A DNA stretch of 64,000 bases from Thermoanaerobacterales bacterium (lineage in GTDB: Bacteria; Bacillota; Desulfotomaculia; Desulfotomaculales; JASEER01), in assembly GCA_030019475.1 (NCBI GenBank), contig JASEER010000002.1, positions 1-64,000 of the forward strand. The letters are read 5' to 3'. The position numbers and the translations under genes are program-made. How positions within the stretch are numbered: the first letter of the stretch is position 1; every line of letters begins with the position of its first letter. The notes under the pieces were generated by a model that was not told the DNA's origin, searched no databases, and saw nothing but the letters and a program-made list of their open reading frames with translations. Below, one piece after another: positions 47,636 to 55,508 of the stretch.

Positions 47636-48450
47636 GCGGGGAGAGCCTGAGCATCCTGCACGCCGGGGCGCTCCGCGGGCCCCTGAAGGAGTGTGCCCGG
47701 GTCTTCGAAGAGGCTCACCCCGGCACGGTTGTGACGCTGCGGGCGGCCGGCTCGCGGGAAGGCGCGCGCCGGCTCCGGGAAGGGGAACACGCGGACGTTG
47801 TCGCCCTGGCCGACCCGGCCGTCTTCGCGGAACTCCTGGAGCCGGACATTGTCGATAGGTACTTCGTTTTCGCCACCGACCGGATTGTCATCGCCTTTGA
47901 CGACTATTCACGCAGACGGGATGAAATCGACGTTCAGAAGTGGCCGGACGTTCTCCTGACCGAAGGGGTGACCTACGCCCGCTCGGACGAGAACCTGGAC
48001 CCCTGCGGCTACCGGACGCTGATGGTCTGGCAGCTGGCGGAGGAGTTTTACGGCCGGCCCGGTCTTTACGAACGGCTGCGGAGAGGGTGCCCGGCCGCCC
48101 GGATCACGCCGAAGTCCATCGACCTGGTGGAACTGGTCGCCCAGGGCCGCGTCGATTACGCCTTCGTCTATTCCTCAGTGGCTGCGCAGTTCGGCCTGCG
48201 GCACCTGGTTCTGCCGCGGGAGATCGACCTTTCAAGCCCGGCATTTGCCGAACGCTATGCGCAGGCCGCAGTCCGGGTGGAGGGGCGGCACGCCGGAGAA
48301 ACGGTGACCGTCCGGGGAGCGCCGATCGAGTTCGCCATCGGGATACACCGCAGGTCGGCCGACCCCGATCTCGCCCAGGCCTTCCTGGACCTGGTCTACG
48401 GGCGCATCGGACAGGAAATCCTGGAGAACTGCGGGCTGATCCCTTGCTAA
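47632..48450 (+). CDS. Tungstate/molybdate-binding-protein (WtpA)-like protein without signal peptide
   Basis: 272 residues. SILHAGALRGPLKECARVFEEAHPG, AAGSREGARRL, the ADVVALADPAV segment, NLDPCGYRTLMVWQLAEEFY, ARITPKSIDLVELVAQGRVDYAF and ILENCGLIP follow the WtpA family almost throughout. The N-terminus starts directly at the first strand, with no signal peptide or lipobox, so the protein should be cytoplasmic. Coupled to padR2 and 18 bases before a TSUP permease; no ABC permease or ATPase is nearby. It may be an intracellular oxyanion sensor or carrier rather than an importer part. Confidence 0.85.
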   Translation: MSGESLSILHAGALRGPLKECARVFEEAHPGTVVTLRAAGSREGARRLREGEHADVVALADPAVFAELLEPDIVDRYFVFATDRIVIAFDDYSRRRDEIDVQKWPDVLLTEGVTYARSDENLDPCGYRTLMVWQLAEEFYGRPGLYERLRRGCPAARITPKSIDLVELVAQGRVDYAFVYSSVAAQFGLRHLVLPREIDLSSPAFAERYAQAAVRVEGRHAGETVTVRGAPIEFAIGIHRRSADPDLAQAFLDLVYGRIGQEILENCGLIPC

Positions 48451-48468
48451 GAAAGGAGAGGGGAACAG

Positions 48469-49440
48469 ATGCATTTCCCCGTTTCGGGTGTGGACGTTTT
48501 CCCTTTGATTCCTCCGCTGATCGCCTTTGTCATATCCTCACTGACGGCCCCGGCCGGCGTCTCGGGCGCCTTCCTGCTCCTGCCCTTCCAGGTCAGCGTC
48601 CTGGGCTTCGTCAGCCCGGCCGTCAGTCCCACGAACCTGATCTACAACATCGTGGCCATCCCCGGAGGGCTCTACCGTTATATTAAGGAAGGGCGCATGG
48701 CCTGGCCCCTCACCTGGGTGATCATCATCGGCACCCTTCCGGGTGTTTTCGCCGGCGCGCTGGTGCGCATCAAGTATTTCCCCGACCCGCGAAACTTCAA
48801 GCTCTTCGTCGGCCTGGTCCTGCTTTACCTGGGCGGGCGGCTCCTCTACGAGGCCACGGGGCGCTACCGTAAGGGGAAAGAACAGCAGAGGGCCCTGGAG
48901 AAGAAGTTCCGGGAGCGGGTCCGGCAACAAAAGGATGATCTGAAGGGGCGCCTGGCCGCCGGGCTTCCCGCCGAGGCGGTGGTCAAGACGAAGTCGGTAT
49001 CCCTGTCGCGCATCGAGTACGAATTCTGGGGCGAGACCTTCTCCTTCAGCACTGTAACGATCTTTGTGCTGGCCCTGGTCGTCGGGTTGATCGGCGGTGT
49101 TTACGGTATCGGCGGTGGGGCGATCATTTCCCCGTTCGTTGTGTCCGTCCTGGGCCTGCCGGTCTATACGGTAGCCGGGGCCGCCCTGGCCGGGACTTTT
49201 CTGACGTCCATCGCCGGCGTGACCTTCTTTGAAGCCCTGGCCCTGACTCCCTTGGGCGCGGAGGCGGTGATCCGGCCGGACTGGGCGCTGGGGGCTCTCT
49301 TCGGCGTCGGCGGTCTGCTGGGCACCTACGTCGGCGCCCGTTTCCAAAAATACCTCCCGGAGAAGTGGATCCGCGTCTTTCTGGGCCTCCTGATCGTCGG
49401 CCTGGCGGTGCAGTACATAACGCAGTTCTTCTTTAGATGA
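48469..49440 (+). CDS. TauE/SafE (TSUP) family membrane permease
   Basis: 323 residues from ATG with AAAGGAGAGGGG. Two four-helix repeats (SSLTAPAGVSGAFLLLPFQV; GLIGGVYGIGGGAIISPF) are separated by a charged cytoplasmic insert (about 130-195, RKGKEQQRALEKKFRERVRQQKDDL) that is long for the family. TSUP members export sulfite, sulfonates or related anions. Third gene of the padR2 operon; ends convergent to the selenium operon. Confidence 0.9.
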   Translation: MHFPVSGVDVFPLIPPLIAFVISSLTAPAGVSGAFLLLPFQVSVLGFVSPAVSPTNLIYNIVAIPGGLYRYIKEGRMAWPLTWVIIIGTLPGVFAGALVRIKYFPDPRNFKLFVGLVLLYLGGRLLYEATGRYRKGKEQQRALEKKFRERVRQQKDDLKGRLAAGLPAEAVVKTKSVSLSRIEYEFWGETFSFSTVTIFVLALVVGLIGGVYGIGGGAIISPFVVSVLGLPVYTVAGAALAGTFLTSIAGVTFFEALALTPLGAEAVIRPDWALGALFGVGGLLGTYVGARFQKYLPEKWIRVFLGLLIVGLAVQYITQFFFR

Positions 49441-49477
49441 TAAACCCTGAAAGGGCTATGCGCCGGCGGGATGCAAC

Positions 49478-49795
49478 CTAGAAGGTCAGCATCCTGTCGG
49501 CGCGGGCAATAAGGTTGAGAAACTCCTTCATATTGGATAACGGAGCCAGCTCGCAGGTTACGTTATGGCGTTGAAGGCACTTGCCGCAGGCGATGATCCG
49601 GCCGCCGTTCTTGACAAACTCCGCCGCCTGCCCGAAAACGTCGTAGCTGTCACTCTCAATCTCTTCGATCTTGACGCCGTCCCCGATCAGGAAGACTTCC
49701 ACCGCGTGACCGTCGGCCAGGGCGGCGTTGCCGAAGCGGAAACAGTCGTAAGCCTTCTGTTCATCGGCGCTTTGAAGCATGACCCCGATCAGCAT
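49478..49795 (-). CDS. DsrE-family protein, last gene of the selenium operon
   Basis: 105 residues. LIGVMLQSADEQKAYDCFRFGNAAL and VEVFLIGDGVKIEEIES give the DsrE/YchN alpha-beta fold. CGKCLQRH carries the Cys pair at the position used for persulfide handling in sulfur-relay members. It lies 16 bases behind the small selenoprotein gene. Sulfur or selenium transfer is plausible; similar DsrE proteins are, from memory, named SaoD beside (seleno)proteins in databases. Confidence 0.82.
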   Translation of the reverse strand: MLIGVMLQSADEQKAYDCFRFGNAALADGHAVEVFLIGDGVKIEEIESDSYDVFGQAAEFVKNGGRIIACGKCLQRHNVTCELAPLSNMKEFLNLIARADRMLTF

Positions 49796-49811
49796 TGCCT
49801 GTACCCCCCTC

Positions 49812-50069
49812 TTAATCTCCTGCTGATTGACGCCTAATCGCCCGGCGGACTTCGTCGTAAGTGGGCTTCGGTCCCAAAAACTCCGTCCCGACCTGCAGCT
49901 GCGGCGGGTCGGGGATGTCTTTTCTTCCTCCGATAGTGAGAAAACCCTTGTAGACCGTTTCCACGGAAATCAACTCTCCGAACTCTTCCTTAGCTCGCCC
50001 GGCCAAGGCCATCAGGTGCCTTCACCTGCCGCCCGCGGGCCGGTTACTGTAGACCACTACCTTGAGCAC
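49812..50069 (-). CDS. 85-residue thioredoxin-like selenoprotein
   Basis: GTG at 50069 follows AAGGGGG by nine bases and abuts the previous stop. TGA at 50024-50022 is codon 16; reading it as Sec gives MLKVVVYSNRPAGGRU then RHLMALAGRAKEEF. A beta strand ending in a Gly-Gly-X-U loop before a helix is the thioredoxin-type redox site. The rest (LISVETVYKGFLTIGG, LGPKPTYDEVRRAI) continues the fold. The SECIS-like hairpin (UGGC/GCCG, about 15 bases after UGA) is weak. Without recoding only a 66-residue piece from 50012 would be found. Resembles the family I remember as SaoT. Confidence 0.82.
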
Positions 50070-51191
50070 CTAGCTCACCCCCTTGTGTTCCCGACTATCG
50101 GCGGCGCCCGGCGCCCGCCCGCACCTGCGGCGGCCGAAAACCTTGCCGACGAGGGCATAGGTGGGGCAAAAGCCGAAGATCCCGGTCAGGAAGAACGCCA
50201 GGCCCAGGTAACCCCAGGGCGAGTGCGGGTCCAGGATGACAAGGCCCGCCACCGTGAGTCCTCCGGCGATACGGACGGTCCTTTCCAAAGGGCTCAGGTT
50301 GCGGGTCGGAATGGCATGGCGGACGTCCAGCAGGGTCAATACCTTCTGCGGGCAGACGTTCACGCAGCGCGCGCAGCCCATGCATTCGGTCGTCCGCAGC
50401 TCGCCCTTCATCCGGATCAACCGGCGGATGGGCACGCCCATGTCGCACTCGGCCTCACAGACCCCGCAGTCCTTGCACTTTTCCACGGCCGCCTTAATCC
50501 TGTAGAAGCCCACCAGGTTGAGGACACCCCAGGTGGCCGACCAGGGACAGCCCCAGCGGCAGAAACTGCGGTGACCGGTAAACGGGATGATGAGAAAACT
50601 GGCGTAATAGAGGACCAGTATCCAGTCGTACAGGCGGCGGCCGACCCGGTCGTAGGCGTGGGCGGGGTCGGCCAGCATCAGGACGAAATAGGCCCAGACC
50701 GCGACGAAGAGAATCCATTTGAGATGGCGCAGGCCCCACCAGAAATCCCCCTTCAGGGTGGCGTCCCGGAAGGCGAAGCCGATCGTCTCGCGGTCGAACA
50801 CGCAGGGGCAGTTCCAGCCGCAGTCCACCCTTTTGCCGAGGAAGAAGACGGCGGTCAGCAACAGGAAGAACGGGAGCGAGCCCACCATGTGCACCGCGAG
50901 CACGGTCCTGGCGGTAGTCCCGTCGATAAAGGGCATTGTGGGGTAGAAGGCGGGAATGAGGACCCAGTAGAGGAAGAAAAGGCCGATCATCACCAGGACA
51001 CGTTTTCTCTGGTAGGCGTCCTGCTCTGTGCGCAGCCGCCAGAGCCCGAAGAGGGGAATCAGGTATAGTTCAGGGTAGGCGTTAACCTGCACGGACCCGA
51101 TGTGCAGAGGGTAAAGGTAACTTGACGCCAGCCAGATGAGAGCGGCCAGGGAGACGGCCTTCGCCGGCCGGCTGGTTTTCGCCTTAGCCAT
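50070..51191 (-). CDS. Polytopic membrane ferredoxin (NapH/RnfC-like 4Fe-4S with DUF2892-like tail)
   Basis: 373 residues from ATG 51191, overlapping the methyltransferase stop. Several TM helices, membrane cysteines (VDCGWNCPCVFDRE; FCRWGCPWSATWG) typical of NapH/YccM/4Fe-4S membrane proteins, two ferredoxin motifs (CKDCGVCEAECDM; CMGCARCVNVCP), then a hydrophobic DUF2892/YgaP-type tail (RNLSPLERTVRIAGGLTVAGLVIL, GFCPTYALVG). It should move electrons between the membrane pool and a cytoplasmic redox partner, perhaps the radical SAM enzyme or the selenoprotein. Confidence 0.87.
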   Translation of the reverse strand: MAKAKTSRPAKAVSLAALIWLASSYLYPLHIGSVQVNAYPELYLIPLFGLWRLRTEQDAYQRKRVLVMIGLFFLYWVLIPAFYPTMPFIDGTTARTVLAVHMVGSLPFFLLLTAVFFLGKRVDCGWNCPCVFDRETIGFAFRDATLKGDFWWGLRHLKWILFVAVWAYFVLMLADPAHAYDRVGRRLYDWILVLYYASFLIIPFTGHRSFCRWGCPWSATWGVLNLVGFYRIKAAVEKCKDCGVCEAECDMGVPIRRLIRMKGELRTTECMGCARCVNVCPQKVLTLLDVRHAIPTRNLSPLERTVRIAGGLTVAGLVILDPHSPWGYLGLAFFLTGIFGFCPTYALVGKVFGRRRCGRAPGAADSREHKGVS

Positions 51192-51981
51192 TGTTTCTCC
51201 CCCTTCCCTTGAAGGCCGTAAGCAGCACGTATCCGACCACGCCGTCGTCCACAAGTTGCCGGCCGCGGTTGAGCAAAGCCTTTGTCTGTTCCAGGTCGAT
51301 ATCGAGGTCAAGCTTCTTGAAGGCCTTGCCCAGTTCCAGAAGGAGAAACCTGGCCCGGATGGAGGCCAACAGTGCATGCAGGGCGTCATGGCGGTCCAGG
51401 ACGGTGAACCCGGAAAAACCGGCTGCGCCGAGGATCTCGAGGTAGGCGGGGACGGGAAGGGCGTCGGCGATGCAGGCCGCGCGAAAGAGCAGCCCCTTCA
51501 TGTCGCCGGGCAGGCGGTCCTGGTCGACGGTCATATCGCTGATGCCCAGGACCCCGCCGGGGCGAAGCGCCCGGTACATCTCCGCGGCCGCCGCGGGCTT
51601 ATCGGGGAAGGTGCAGAAGGCGCACTCGGAGATCACGGCGTCGCAGGATCCACCAGGGACCGGCAGTTTTTCCGCGTCCCCCCGGACGAACTCGACCCGC
51701 CCGTCAAGCCCTTCAGCGGCCGCTTTGCGCCTGGCCCGGGCGATGTTTTCCGCTCCCAGGTCGACGCCGATGACCCGGCAGCCGAAAGCCCGGGCCAGGT
51801 AAAGGGCGGTGGCGCCGTTGCCGCAGGCCACGTCGAGAACGGTGCGCCCGCCGGTCAGGCCGAGCAGTTCGCCGAGTTCCCTCGTGAGGCCGAGTCCTCC
51901 GGGATGGAAGCTTTCTCCCAGGAGCATCCGCGCCAGGTCATGCTCGTAGAGGTTCACGCAGGCGCACTTGAAATTATCCAT
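51184..51981 (-). CDS. Class I SAM methyltransferase in the selenium operon
   Basis: 265 residues from ATG 51981, which overlaps the radical SAM stop by eight bases. LDVACGNGATALYLARAFGCRVIGVDLG is the SAM-binding motif; SECAFCTFPDKPAAAAEMYRALRPGGVLGISD follows, as in small-molecule or arsenite-type methyltransferases. An N-terminal FKCACVNLYE pair of Cys could bind metal or substrate. It resembles the family I recall as DVU_1556/TrsM, encoded beside TrsS-type radical SAM proteins. Substrate unknown. Confidence 0.85.
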   Translation of the reverse strand: MDNFKCACVNLYEHDLARMLLGESFHPGGLGLTRELGELLGLTGGRTVLDVACGNGATALYLARAFGCRVIGVDLGAENIARARRKAAAEGLDGRVEFVRGDAEKLPVPGGSCDAVISECAFCTFPDKPAAAAEMYRALRPGGVLGISDMTVDQDRLPGDMKGLLFRAACIADALPVPAYLEILGAAGFSGFTVLDRHDALHALLASIRARFLLLELGKAFKKLDLDIDLEQTKALLNRGRQLVDDGVVGYVLLTAFKGRGRNNG

Positions 51982-53341
51982 CCGACCTACCCCGTTCAAG
52001 ATTGTTATAGACGCAAAAGGGGACGATGCGGCCGTCGGGCAGGAGCTGGTGGATGCAGCACTTCTTTGCCCGCTTGAGGTCGAAACTGTGGCGGTCCATC
52101 AAGGCGTGCACACCGACCATCGTGATCGCATCCTCCAGCTCTTTCAACACTTCGGGGGCGACCCCGCAACAGCAGGCGAAGTCTTTCAGTGTCCGGTCCG
52201 ACCCGGGGGTGGCGCCGGCCGACCAGAGGTTTTCGAGAGCCGCCTGCGTCAGGGGGTCGAGGTTGGTGATGATCCGGTTCTTGAAGTAATCAAGGTAGTC
52301 GTCGACGTTGATCAGCCGGGGCAGGGTTGTGACCCCGTCATCGCTGTTGTAAACGTAAGTGACGCTGAAACAGGTCGGGAACGGGCAGGGAACGGGAATG
52401 AAGTCCCTCCGGGTGAGCAGGCCTCCGGTTTGCTCCTCGACGGCCCGGAGCACATCCGGAAGGGTGATCCTTTGGGTCGGCGTGAACGGCGGAAGATAAC
52501 GCCCCGTGCAGGCCGCCGGCTGGAAGATCACACCCCTGATCCGGGGGTGCTCGATGGCGAAGCGGGTGATTTCTCCGATCTCGCCGTCGTTGACCCCCTC
52601 CACGACGGTTACGGCGAGTACGATGGTGAAGCCGTGAGAGGCCAGGCGGTCCACGGCCTTCATCTTGTCGGCGGCGAGGTCGCGCCCGCGGATCAGTTCG
52701 TAGGTCGCCGGCCGGAAGCCGTCGAATTGCAGGTAGACGCTCGGCTTGAGTTCGGCCAGACGCTCGACGAAGTCCGGGTCGCGGGCGATGCGCAGGCCGT
52801 TGGTGTTCAACTGCACGGTCCCGATGCCCATGTCCCGCGCGGCTGTGATGACGGCGAACAGTTCCGGGTGCAATGTGGGTTCGCCGCCGCTGATCTGGAC
52901 GACCTCGGGTGAACCCTCGGCCGTACGGTACCGGGAGAGCATTTCACGCACCGTGGCCAACGGCACGTGGCGCACCGGGGCGGCGCCGGCCGCGGCGAAA
53001 CAGACGGGGCATTCCAGGTCGCAGGCGTTGGTGATTTCGACCAGCGCCAGGCAGGTGTGCTGCTGGTGTTCGGGGCAAAGGCCGCAGTCGTGCGGGCAGC
53101 CCCGGGCCGTGCGGGAATGGAACCCGGCCGGGACGGCCCCCGGCTTGTTAAACATCAGGCTGAACCGGTAATGCTCCAGGTCGGACGACACCAGGGCCTC
53201 CGAATGGCCATGATCGGGGCAAAACTTGCGGAAGAAAACGCGGTTGTCCCGTACCAGGACGTCGGCGTCGACCAACCGCCCGCAGACGGGACAGAGGCTC
53301 CGGGCCACCTCCAGGAAAACCTCGGACCGGTTTTGCCTCAT
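51974..53341 (-). CDS. Multi-cluster radical SAM protein (TrsS/Tes-like)
   Basis: 455 residues from ATG 53341 after GAGAGGAAG. An N-terminal Cys-rich region (LCPVCGRLV, FCPDHGHSE, GCPHDCGLCPEHQQHTC) precedes the radical SAM motif TNACDLECPVCFAAAG, then SGGEPTLHPELF and LQFDGFRPATYE. The C-terminal part adds CPFPTCFSVTYV, FACCCGVAPE and KRAKKCCIHQLLPDGRIVPFC, so three or four Fe-S clusters are expected. This layout fits the superfamily of archaeal tetraether synthase Tes and of proteins I remember as TrsS (seleno)proteins; here all positions are Cys. Reaction unknown. Confidence 0.87.
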   Translation of the reverse strand: MRQNRSEVFLEVARSLCPVCGRLVDADVLVRDNRVFFRKFCPDHGHSEALVSSDLEHYRFSLMFNKPGAVPAGFHSRTARGCPHDCGLCPEHQQHTCLALVEITNACDLECPVCFAAAGAAPVRHVPLATVREMLSRYRTAEGSPEVVQISGGEPTLHPELFAVITAARDMGIGTVQLNTNGLRIARDPDFVERLAELKPSVYLQFDGFRPATYELIRGRDLAADKMKAVDRLASHGFTIVLAVTVVEGVNDGEIGEITRFAIEHPRIRGVIFQPAACTGRYLPPFTPTQRITLPDVLRAVEEQTGGLLTRRDFIPVPCPFPTCFSVTYVYNSDDGVTTLPRLINVDDYLDYFKNRIITNLDPLTQAALENLWSAGATPGSDRTLKDFACCCGVAPEVLKELEDAITMVGVHALMDRHSFDLKRAKKCCIHQLLPDGRIVPFCVYNNLERGRSDG

Positions 53342-53399
53342 CGCTTCCTCTCCCCCCAATTCTTTGAGAACTAACCGGCGAGCCTTAAGGCTGACCCGG

Positions 53400-54449
53400 T
53401 CACTCCCGCCCGGTAACCTGCAGGCGGCCCTTCTCAGAGGTGAAAACGCCGATCACCGCCGCCGGCACTCCCTCCGCGCGCAGCGCCGCCAGCAGCCTGT
53501 CGGCCTTCTCTTCGCCGATCGCCATCAAGAGCCCGCCCGAGGTCTGCGGGTCGCAGAGGAGCAGCTTCATTTCCCGCTCCAGTCCGTCATCCCACTCCAT
53601 GCGGTCGCGCAGGTAGCGGAGGTTGTGGTGCGTCCCCGCCGGCACCACGCCGGCCTCGATCAGGGCAGAGGCGCCTTCGATGACCGGGACACGGGAGGCC
53701 CAGAGACGTACGCCGACCTCCCCCCCGCCCAGCATCTCCCGCAGGTGGCCGAGCAGCCCGAAACCGGTGACGTCGGTGCAGGCGTGGACCCCGACGCGGG
53801 TCATGACTGCGGCGGCCTTGTCATTCAGGGCGGTCATTATCCGGACGACACGGTCAACCAAACCCGGCTCCGCCATCTGTCTGTCGATACCGGTGGTGAT
53901 GGCTCCCGTCCCCAACGGCTTGGTCAGGACCAGCAGGTCCCCGGGCCGAGCTCCGGTGCGCCGGACGAGGCGTCGCGGGTCGACGGTCCCGGTGACGGCC
54001 AGACCGTACTTGGGGGCGTTATCGGCAATCGAGTGGCCGCCGGCGATGGTGACCCCGGCCTCGGCGGCCTTGTTCGCCCCGCCCTTGAGGATGGTCTCCA
54101 GAACCGAGAGAGGGAGGGATTGATTGGGAAAGCCCACGAGGTTTAGCGCCATAACCGGCCTGCCCCCCATGGCGTAGACGTCGCTGAGGGCGTTGGCCGC
54201 GGCGACCTGCCCGAAGACGTAGGGGTCGTTCACTACGGGTGTGATATAGTCCACCGTCTGGATTACGGCCAGATCTTCCGATAACCGTAAGACGGCGGCG
54301 TCGTCCCGGAGGTTGGTAAGGATGCGCGGATCACTGATGGAGGGCAGGACTTTGAGTACGCGTTCCAGGTCCGCCGGACCCATCTTGCATGCTCAGCCGG
54401 AACCGGGGGAGTACGAAGTGAGGTTGATGTTCGTAAGGATATCGTTCAT
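53400..54449 (-). CDS. selD: Selenophosphate synthase SelD, selenocysteine form
   Basis: 349 residues from ATG 54449 (GGAAGAAGTGG upstream), first gene of the six-gene minus-strand operon. TGA at 54395-54393 is codon 19; read as Sec it gives SYSPGSGU followed by ACKMGPADLERVL, the glycine-rich catalytic loop with Sec in place of Cys17 of E. coli SelD. The AIRS-type domains show DDAAVL, TVDYITPVVNDPYVFGQVAAANALSD, AGGHSI and DPQTSGGLL. SelD makes selenophosphate from selenide and ATP for Sec-tRNA synthesis. Conceptual translation starts it too late, at the ATG at 54383. Confidence 0.96.
54367..54395 (-). promoter_or_regulatory. bSECIS of selD with UGA Sec codon
   Basis: UGA, 11 bases, stem GGGUCC (54381-54376), loop GGC, stem GGACCU (54372-54367). 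Small loop but good stem and correct distance. Confidence 0.7.
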
Positions 54450-54496
54450 GTTCATCCACTTCTTCCATCTTCCGGAGCCTGACGGTGGTCATTTAC

Positions 54497-54552
54497 ATCG
54501 TAGCCTTGCGGCCGCTATAATGCAAATATATAGTTTGCATATTACCTATGCA
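54497..54552. promoter_or_regulatory. Shared selD/lysR control region with two overlapping palindromes
   Basis: ATGCAAA-7-TTTGCAT (54520-54540) overlaps TGCATA-TTACC-TATGCA (54536-54552). On the minus strand TTGCAT inside the first dyad, 17 bases and TACGAT (54502-54497) form a selD promoter. LysR regulators bind such T-N11-A dyads, so the divergent LysR product probably controls both directions. Confidence 0.7.
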
Positions 54553-54588
54553 CTGAGATTATAACAAAGGCGAGCGGAAGGTGATTTT

Positions 54589-55443
54589 ATCCGCCTCGAA
54601 CCCCTTTACTACTTCTACCTGGTCGCCCGGCGCCAAAGCTTCTCCCGCGCCGCCGAAGAGATGCACCTCTCGCAGCCGGCCGTCTCGCGGCAGGTCGCCA
54701 ACCTGGAGGCCGACCTGGGCGTGAAGCTCTTCGTGCGGAACTCCCGGTCCATCGCCCTTACCGATGCGGGGGAGTGCCTCTACCGGCACGTCGACCAGAT
54801 GATGGACCTGGTGGAGCAGGCGAAGAAGTTGATCTCGCAGATGGCCGATCTGGAACATGGGCGAGTGGCCGTGGGGGTTTGCGGTCTGGTCGGGACGTAT
54901 ATCCTGCCGCGCGTCCTGGCGCGCTTTAGCCAAAGCCACCCCGGTATCCAGGTTAGCCTGATGTTTGCCGGGGAGAGCCGGGTGTGCCGGATGGTCGGGG
55001 CCGGAGAGATCGACCTGGGCGTCATCGCCGGCGGAATGCCGGCCCCCGGCCTTCATCTGGAGCCTGTGCTGCGCGACAGGCTGGTAGTGGTGGCCCCGGC
55101 CGGGGCCTCGCCCCCGGTCGTTTTCACCCTTGGTCCCGACACCGCGGTCGGCAGGCTGGTCCGTGAACGCGAGGCATCGAGCGGGAACAGGATCGAGGTC
55201 GTAGACCACGTGGAAACGCTTAAAGCCATGGTTGCCGCCGGGCTGGGTAAGGGTTACGTGCCCGGTTTCGCCGTAGGGTCCGATTCCGGTTTTGTCTCCC
55301 CGAAGGGTGCCTGTGACATCCCCTTTGATATTAACCTGGTGTGGCCGAAGAACCGGTATAACAATCCGGCAACGCTGGTCCTGGCCAGCTTCTTACAGAA
55401 ATACTTCGCTGATGTGCGGCGCGGCACTCAACCATTCTCTTAG
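54589..55443 (+). CDS. LysR-family regulator divergent from selD, apparent AUC start
   Basis: The frame runs RLEPLYYFYLVARRQSFSRAAEEMHLSQPAVSRQ (split motif, residues 2-35), which is the full LysR HTH. The first ATG (54661) would delete half the HTH. No ATG, GTG, TTG or CTG lies between the upstream in-frame TAA (54562) and that ATG. ATC at 54589 stands exactly where LysR proteins begin, five to six bases after GGAAGGTG, so AUC initiation is proposed. 284 residues, normal length, with a substrate-binding domain of periplasmic-protein fold. Likely regulator of the selenium operon. Confidence 0.9.
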   Translation: MRLEPLYYFYLVARRQSFSRAAEEMHLSQPAVSRQVANLEADLGVKLFVRNSRSIALTDAGECLYRHVDQMMDLVEQAKKLISQMADLEHGRVAVGVCGLVGTYILPRVLARFSQSHPGIQVSLMFAGESRVCRMVGAGEIDLGVIAGGMPAPGLHLEPVLRDRLVVVAPAGASPPVVFTLGPDTAVGRLVREREASSGNRIEVVDHVETLKAMVAAGLGKGYVPGFAVGSDSGFVSPKGACDIPFDINLVWPKNRYNNPATLVLASFLQKYFADVRRGTQPFS

Positions 55444-55453
55444 CACGTAAGAA

Positions 55454-55477
55454 CGGGGGCTCGCTGTCAAGCCCCCG
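55454..55477. terminator. Terminator between lysR and the DUF1540 gene
   Basis: CGGGGGC, ten-base loop, GCCCCCG between convergent genes; bidirectional use likely. Confidence 0.7.
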
Positions 55478-55508
55478 CTGCCTTGATGCGGTTTCAATAA
55501 AGGAAAGC

